Positions 7,314 through 11,764 of a stretch of DNA of 11,764 nucleotides are shown one piece after another; the stretch's first letter is position 1, and each line of letters begins with the position of its first letter. The notes beneath the pieces are model-generated. The model had not been told where the DNA came from, made no database searches, and saw only the letters and a program-made list of their open reading frames with translations. Location of the stretch: the NCBI GenBank assembly GCA_947364395.1, contig CANASS010000054.1, positions 1 through 11,764 of the forward strand. The letters run 5' to 3'. Both the position numbers and the translations under genes were made by a program. This DNA is from an uncultured bacterium. Lineage in GTDB: Bacteria > Bacillota > Clostridia > Oscillospirales > Oscillospiraceae.

Positions 7314-7826
7314 TCACACCTCTCCCAGCGCCGCGGCGCGCAGTATGGCAATCTGCTCCTCCGGCGTCCGCGCTCCGTTGTTATCCAGAATCAGGTCCGC
7401 TGTGTCGGGCAGCTCCACCTGGAGCCCCACCCCGGCCACGTTGTCCGCATTCCGGCTGTACAGCCCCTTCTGGTCCCTCTGCCGCAGGGTATCCATGGAG
7501 GCCTGTATGTACACCTCGTAATATCCCGGAATATTGGATCGGTTCCAAGCCCGCACGCTGTGGAACATGGAGATGGTGCAGCACACCACCGTCACCCCCT
7601 GGTTCGACAGCAGGGCGCACAGCCGCCCATAGCTCTCCGCCAGCTTCCTCCGGTCCGCGCCGGAAAAGCCCAGCCCCACGCCGAACACCGAACGCATCTC
7701 GTCCCCGTCCAGGAACACCACCGTCTCCCCGGACCTGCGCAGCTCGTCCCGCCACAGCCGGCCGATGGTGGTCTTGCCCGCCCCGGACAGCCCCGTCAGC
7801 CAGTATACTCGATTTTGTCTCTCCAT
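7314..7826 (-). CDS. APS-kinase-like (CysC family) kinase, probably a nucleotide 3'-kinase on a CMP-linked donor
   Basis: A 170-residue P-loop kinase of the adenylylsulfate kinase family. Walker A is GLSGAGKTT (12-20); DGDEMR (40-45), LGFSGADR (52-59) and KGLY (120-123) are the family landmarks. The APS-specific parts differ: the usual ENxRR after LGFSxxDR is RKLAESYG, and SPYRxDR is replaced by TISMFHSVRAWNR. From memory, this ISMF...WNR form is seen in CysC homologues of surface-polysaccharide clusters. The C. jejuni homologue Cj1415, annotated as CysC, is known to phosphorylate the ribose 3'-OH of cytidine diphosphoramidate rather than APS. No ATP sulfurylase lies nearby, and two cytidylyltransferase domains follow in the operon, so a CMP-phosphonate is the more likely substrate; true APS kinase activity is not excluded. 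Start 7826 has GAGGAG six bases upstream. Confidence 0.85.
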   Translation of the reverse strand: MERQNRVYWLTGLSGAGKTTIGRLWRDELRRSGETVVFLDGDEMRSVFGVGLGFSGADRRKLAESYGRLCALLSNQGVTVVCCTISMFHSVRAWNRSNIPGYYEVYIQASMDTLRQRDQKGLYSRNADNVAGVGLQVELPDTADLILDNNGARTPEEQIAILRAAALGEV

Positions 7827-7836
7827 CGCTCTCTCC

Positions 7837-9852
7837 TCAGTGGTACAGCGGCTGCTCCAGCAGCGCAGGGTCCAGCTCCAGCCTGGGCATCATGTGCAGA
7901 GGCTGGCCGTGCCGGTTCACAAAGCGCAGGCCCCGCATCAGAATCTCCGAATTCTTCACCCGGTTGGCCTGGAAGGACTTTACCTGATTCTCCAGCAGCC
8001 GGCCCTGCACGTCCAGCTCCGTCTCCTCCGTCACACGCTGGTCATTTACCGTCACCGTGGCCTTTTTGTAAATTTTCTTCCAGGTGTCCCGGATGTAATG
8101 GTCAATGGTGGTAAAGCCCTCCAGCAGCTCCTTCACCCGGTCCTCGTCCATGGGCCCGCCGTCGTAGTACTGGAAGCCATAGCCGTAATACTCGTAGGCG
8201 TCCCGCATGAAATACTCAATATAGGTCCGCTCCGCGTCGTTGACATACTCGTCATAGGTGCGGTACACCGCCGCCGGGTCAAAGCCCCGCACGTTCCCCG
8301 CCAGGGACTCCGGGTCCACCTCCCCGTTCAGGGAGCAGTAGGTCATGCTCTGGGTATAGGGCAGGTCCAAAAACGCCGCCAGCGCCGTAAACGTGGCCTT
8401 TGGGTTCAGCTTGGCGTCCTCGAAGCGCACCAGCACGCTGTCCGCGTACAGCCGGTCCAGCCAGTCCACCATAAAGCTGCGGTTCAGCACCCGCTGGCTC
8501 ACCGCGTCCGGCACCACCGCCTGAGCCTCCCCCTCCTTGGCTTCCTTCTGGGCGCTCTGATACATGAACTTCACCGTGGCCCCGTGGCTGGTGGTGAACC
8601 GCCGCATGGGGGTGAAGGTCTTGATGTACTTGAAGCCCCGGAATATGGGGGACTGCACCGTCTTGTCATACTCGTCCGATTTCAGCACCGTGCGGTTTTT
8701 GGCGTCCACATGGAGGCCGTACACGATGTTGGAAAAGTGGGGCTGGAAGAACACCGCCGGAACCACCCGGGCCGCCGGGTCCACGTTCTTCATAACCGCC
8801 TCGTTGCTCAGGTAGATGGCCACAAACACGTCCTTATCCGACACGCTGGGCATGGTCCGCAGCTCCTGGAGCACCCGCAGCGTCTGGGGCGAGTTCCCCC
8901 GCAGCAGGGCTTGGGCCGCCTCCTTGGAGCTCTTGGCGTTGGCCAGGGCCTCCTTCCAGTTCTTGATGCCCTCTTCCACGTCCTTCATCATCACGGACGG
9001 CAGGGGCATCAGGTTGGGGTGGCCGTCAAAAATCTCGTTGAAAAAGTCGCCGCCGTTGTGGGTGGACAGCTGGGTGTGCCAGATCAGCCGGTTGATCTCC
9101 CGCACCCCCAGGGGCTTCACCGGGTACTGGCCGTAGTCCGCCCCAAACCGCTCCTTGAAGTCGATGGGATACTGAGAAACCTCGTCCCCAATCAGGAACA
9201 CAAATTTCTCATCCTCCAGCAGGGGCCGCAGGTTCAGGCACTGCAAATGGGCGCAGAACTCCGCCCAGTCCGTGTAGTGGAGGTAGACGTGGTTATCCCG
9301 GCCCACCCACTCGCTGGGGCGCACGCAGTCGTTCAAATATTCCAGCTCGTATTGGGAAAAAACGTTCTCCCCAAGGATTGGCCGGTCCAAATCCTTGAAA
9401 AAGTTCCGGCTTACCACCGGGCGCTTGAAATCTATATACTCCCCGAAGCGCTCTTCCCCGACGTGGTAGGGCACAAATCGGTTGTCGTCATAGGGATAGA
9501 ACCGCAGGGGCAAAAATTCAAAGTCAAGAAAGTCCTTTCGGAACAGATACGGGTATTTTTCCAGCAGCTTTCGGTTATTCTCATACCGGGTTTTCAGCAG
9601 CTTCACGTTGGGCTCGTAAAACGCCTGTGTCAGGATGGAAAGGCAGTCGTCCCGGAACTGCCCCCGGCGGCAGAGGCCGATCAGGGCGGAGTAGCTCACC
9701 CTATAGTCTCCGCCGTTCTGAAGTATGTACAGCGCGGATTCAAGCTCCTCCTCCGGGGATTGGGCCTGGTGGAGCACCAGCCCATAGGCTTTGATGGCCC
9801 CCTCGGATTGGCCCAGCGCCGCCAGCTGGCGGGCGATTTCGATTGCGGTCAT
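7837..9852 (-). CDS. Sulfotransferase-like large protein, candidate phosphonotransferase
   Basis: A 671-residue protein with no signal peptide or membrane segment, first in the operon. Residues 1-80 look like a short helical (TPR-like) repeat region. A sulfotransferase-like half follows: IWHTQLSTHNGG...FDGHPNLMPLPS (257-286) sits where the 5'-phosphosulfate loop and the following LLDxHPxI segment are found, but the normal TPRSGTT loop is replaced. VRFEDAKLNPKATF (475-488) plus LAAFLDLPY (491-499) is a clear match to the C-terminal LVRYEDLxxxPxxTxxxLxxFLGLPY signature. TPMRRFTTSHG (414-424) may be the 3'-phosphate site. Loss of the sulfate-side loop with retention of the rest, next to a 3'-kinase, suggests transfer of a group other than sulfate, perhaps phosphonate. 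It lies directly after flagellin on the same strand, making flagellin or its glycan a plausible acceptor. The fold call is moderate; the function is inferred. Confidence 0.7.
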   Translation of the reverse strand: MTAIEIARQLAALGQSEGAIKAYGLVLHQAQSPEEELESALYILQNGGDYRVSYSALIGLCRRGQFRDDCLSILTQAFYEPNVKLLKTRYENNRKLLEKYPYLFRKDFLDFEFLPLRFYPYDDNRFVPYHVGEERFGEYIDFKRPVVSRNFFKDLDRPILGENVFSQYELEYLNDCVRPSEWVGRDNHVYLHYTDWAEFCAHLQCLNLRPLLEDEKFVFLIGDEVSQYPIDFKERFGADYGQYPVKPLGVREINRLIWHTQLSTHNGGDFFNEIFDGHPNLMPLPSVMMKDVEEGIKNWKEALANAKSSKEAAQALLRGNSPQTLRVLQELRTMPSVSDKDVFVAIYLSNEAVMKNVDPAARVVPAVFFQPHFSNIVYGLHVDAKNRTVLKSDEYDKTVQSPIFRGFKYIKTFTPMRRFTTSHGATVKFMYQSAQKEAKEGEAQAVVPDAVSQRVLNRSFMVDWLDRLYADSVLVRFEDAKLNPKATFTALAAFLDLPYTQSMTYCSLNGEVDPESLAGNVRGFDPAAVYRTYDEYVNDAERTYIEYFMRDAYEYYGYGFQYYDGGPMDEDRVKELLEGFTTIDHYIRDTWKKIYKKATVTVNDQRVTEETELDVQGRLLENQVKSFQANRVKNSEILMRGLRFVNRHGQPLHMMPRLELDPALLEQPLYH

Positions 9853-9859
9853 GGGGAAA

Positions 9860-9868
9860 CTCCTCTCT
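9860..9868 (-). promoter_or_regulatory. Ribosome binding site of the first operon gene
   Basis: AGAGAGGAG on the - strand, seven bases before ATG 9852. It fixes the start of the sulfotransferase-like protein and lies only 17 bases after the flagellin terminator stem, leaving no space for a promoter between them. Confidence 0.8.
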
Positions 9869-9880
9869 GTGGGTGGGAAT

Positions 9881-9911
9881 TAAAACGGGGGCGGGCTTGC
9901 GCCCGCCCCCG
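9881..9911 (-). terminator. Rho-independent terminator after flagellin
   Basis: On the - strand: CGGGGGCGGGC (11 bases), loop GCAA (a GNRA tetraloop), complementary arm, then TTTTA. It begins 34 bases after the flagellin stop. It should end most flagellin transcripts, and any read-through enters the phosphonate operon. Confidence 0.9.
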
Positions 9912-9945
9912 CTGTTGGGTCTATGCGGTTTGTGCCAAGAACAAA

Positions 9946-11764
9946 TTACTGGAGCAGCTGGAGCACGCCCTGGGGCACCTGATTGGCCTGGGCCAGCATG
10001 GCCTGGGCGCTCTGAATCAGGATGTTGTTCTTGGTGTAGGCCATCATTTCCTCGGCCACGTCCACGTCGCGGATGGTGGACTCGGCGTCCTGGATGTTCT
10101 CGGTCATGACGGACAGGTTGTTGATGGTGTGGTCCAGACGGTTCTGGGTGGCGCCCAGAGTACCGCGCACGTCGGACACGGTGTTGATAGCGCTCTTGAT
10201 CTTGTCGATGGCGGCCTGGGCGGCCTCCTCGGTGTCGATCCTCAGCCCGCCAACGCCGATGGAAGCGGCGTGCATATCCTGCACGGCCACGTTCAGCTGG
10301 TTAAAGTCGTCGCTGGTGTCGCCGATCTGGAGGGTCAGGCCCTTGCCCAGGATCATGGGGGCGGTTGTGTCCTTCGCGGCCACAGTGCTGGAGGTCTTGG
10401 CATAAATCTTCATGACGGTTTTGCCAGCGTTGCTGCCAGTACCAGCGGCAGCTTCCACAGTGTAACCGGCCTCTTCAATCTTGGCTTGAACCTTAGTGGC
10501 GGTATTGTCGGTAGAGGCGAAAGTGATAACATCAGAGCCAATCTTCAGCACGTTGCCGCCCTTGATCTTGGTGGGATCCACAACCAGCTCAGTGCTGGCG
10601 GCCTTGTCCGCAGTACCAGGCTCGGTGTAGTTGATCTTGGCCTGAACCTTGCTGGCGGTGTCAAAATCAGCCCGCTTGTCATCCAGAGCGTCCACATGGA
10701 TCGTGGTGCCGCCCTTGTAGGAAATCTTGAAGTTGGTGGTAGTCTGAGCGCTGCCGCCGGCATTGCCGGGAGTGGAACCGAGGCCGCCGGCCACGATCAT
10801 CGCGGCCATATTCTTCTTATCGGCGGTAGCAACACCGGAAACATCAATGAGCTGCGCACCGGCAGCGGCGGTCACGCTGGCGCTGGCGTTCACTTTGAAG
10901 GTGTACTTCTTGCCGTCGATATCGATGGTGTAGCCATCCTCAATCACATTGGCCAGATCAATGTCCGCGCCCGGACGGTCGGCGGGCTTCGCCACCACGG
11001 CGTTCTTGGGAGCAGTGATGTCGCAGATGAGCTCCTTGCTGCCATTAGCCGTCACATCAGTAGCGCCAGCAATGGTAACAGTGCCGCCCAGCGCAGCGTT
11101 AATGGCGCTCGCCACAGCGGAAGTCATAGCTGTCGCTGCAGTGTCAATATCGCCAGAGGCCACAGCACCAGCAGTCAGCTTGCCCTGATAAGTGAAGGTG
11201 ACCTTGTTCCCAGCGGCGCTCGCCTTGAAGCCCGCGCCCGCGAAGCTGCCCACACTGTTTCCGGCGGCACCGAGAGAACCCGTGTTGAAAGCCTTGGCCA
11301 GGGCGGCGGCAACTGTCGAGGCGGTGATGGAGGCGTCCGTAGCAATAGCCGCCGCCGCCGTGAGGGTATAATCACTACTACCAATAGTAATGGTGGCAAA
11401 GGTACCGCCGGTAGCAATCGCGGCGCCGGTCTCGTTCTTGAGCTTCAGGCTGTCCAGATCGATCTCGAAGCTGGGGGCCTGGGCCGTAACGGCCTTGCCA
11501 CCGTGGTAGCTGGCAATTTCCAGAGCCTGCGTCACATCGGGATCGCCCTGCTCGAAGCCGTTAGAAGCGCCAACCGTAAAAGCATCGGTGTTCATGCCCA
11601 GGGTGCCGTCCAGCAGGTTGATGCCGTTGAAGTTGGAGCTGTCGGCGATACGGTCGATTTCCTCCCGCAGCTGGTTGACTTCCTTCTGCATCTGGGCGCG
11701 GTCGGTCTGGTTGTCATAGGTGCCGTTGGCGGACTGGGTGGCCAGCTCCACCATACGGTTGAGC
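9946..11764 (-). CDS. fliC: Flagellin with large variable domain (5' partial)
   Basis: Structural subunit of the flagellar filament, exported by the flagellar secretion system. The frame runs off the right edge; codons before ATG 11754 read LNR, continuing the standard LNRMVELATQSANGT helix of D1, so ATG 11754 is internal and roughly 100 N-terminal residues are missing. SSNFNGINLLDG closes N-terminal D1. A long Ala/Thr/Ser-rich variable region (about 400 residues) follows, with three loosely similar beta modules beginning TITIGSSDYTLT, IDIDGKKYTFKV and LKIGSDVITFAS, like flagellin IN motifs. C-terminal D1/D0 is intact, ending SAQAMLAQANQVPQGVLQLLQ minus the usual small tail variation. One cysteine (LICDIT) is visible in the variable region, rare in flagellins. 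The complete protein would be about 700 residues, well above the minimal flagellin. The many Ser/Thr are possible sites for O-linked modification by the downstream operon. Confidence 0.96.
   Translation of the reverse strand, partial: LNRMVELATQSANGTYDNQTDRAQMQKEVNQLREEIDRIADSSNFNGINLLDGTLGMNTDAFTVGASNGFEQGDPDVTQALEIASYHGGKAVTAQAPSFEIDLDSLKLKNETGAAIATGGTFATITIGSSDYTLTAAAAIATDASITASTVAAALAKAFNTGSLGAAGNSVGSFAGAGFKASAAGNKVTFTYQGKLTAGAVASGDIDTAATAMTSAVASAINAALGGTVTIAGATDVTANGSKELICDITAPKNAVVAKPADRPGADIDLANVIEDGYTIDIDGKKYTFKVNASASVTAAAGAQLIDVSGVATADKKNMAAMIVAGGLGSTPGNAGGSAQTTTNFKISYKGGTTIHVDALDDKRADFDTASKVQAKINYTEPGTADKAASTELVVDPTKIKGGNVLKIGSDVITFASTDNTATKVQAKIEEAGYTVEAAAGTGSNAGKTVMKIYAKTSSTVAAKDTTAPMILGKGLTLQIGDTSDDFNQLNVAVQDMHAASIGVGGLRIDTEEAAQAAIDKIKSAINTVSDVRGTLGATQNRLDHTINNLSVMTENIQDAESTIRDVDVAEEMMAYTKNNILIQSAQAMLAQANQVPQGVLQLLQ

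Noticed and set aside
6443..7987. Long + strand open frame (514 residues) opposite the PEP mutase and kinase genes
   Set aside because: It crosses two genes on the other strand, has no recognisable domain and turns into Arg/Pro/Ser-rich sequence typical of a shadow frame.
7314..9852. Simple sulfation module (APS kinase plus sulfotransferase) unrelated to the phosphonate genes
   Set aside because: Not fully excluded, but there is no ATP sulfurylase, the APS-contact and sulfate-loop motifs are changed, and the genes are tightly co-transcribed with PEP mutase.
1..11764. CRISPR array, tRNA, rRNA or insertion sequence
   Set aside because: I saw no regularly spaced repeats, no cloverleaf with conserved tRNA loops, and no transposase or integrase motif on either strand.

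Overview
The window looks like chromosomal DNA of a motile, GC-rich member of the Firmicutes, most likely a gut clostridium of the Oscillospiraceae type. The grounds are a Firmicutes-style flagellin, strong AGGAG-type ribosome binding sites, G/C-rich third codon positions and a DUF4143-type ATPase pair. The taxon is an inference; there is no rRNA or other marker in the window.

Layout. Positions 1-2186 (+ strand) carry two tandem AAA-type ATPases with PD-(D/E)XK-like C-termini (DUF4143 type). The first is cut by the left edge; the second has its own extended -10 promoter. Their base composition is more balanced than the rest and they look like accessory DNA. Positions 2187-2610 hold no complete gene: a long palindrome, the 3' remnant of an unknown gene, and a perfect 15-bp-stem bidirectional terminator where the two convergent units meet. 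Positions 2611-9852 (- strand) form one tight six-gene operon, in transcription order: large sulfotransferase-like protein, APS-kinase-like kinase, cytidylyltransferase-PEP mutase fusion, radical SAM/SPASM-cytidylyltransferase fusion, phosphonopyruvate decarboxylase, PHP phosphoesterase. Upstream of it on the same strand (9946-11764) lies a large flagellin gene cut by the right edge, separated from the operon by a strong terminator that leaves no room for a separate operon promoter.

How the genes may work together. PEP mutase and phosphonopyruvate decarboxylase make C-P bonded phosphonates. Two cytidylyltransferase domains suggest activation to a CMP-phosphonate. The remaining three enzymes mirror the PAPS sulfation cycle: an APS-kinase-like enzyme (compare Cj1415 of Campylobacter jejuni, which 3'-phosphorylates cytidine diphosphoramidate), a sulfotransferase-like protein, and a PHP phosphoesterase of the family that includes a 3',5'-nucleotide bisphosphate phosphatase. 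I propose a phosphonate transfer pathway: a 3'-phospho-CMP-phosphonate donor, a sulfotransferase-fold phosphonotransferase, and recycling of the released 3'-phospho-CMP by the PHP enzyme, with the adjacent flagellin (or its glycan) as likely acceptor. Enzyme families are read from the sequence; the donor chemistry and the acceptor are inference.
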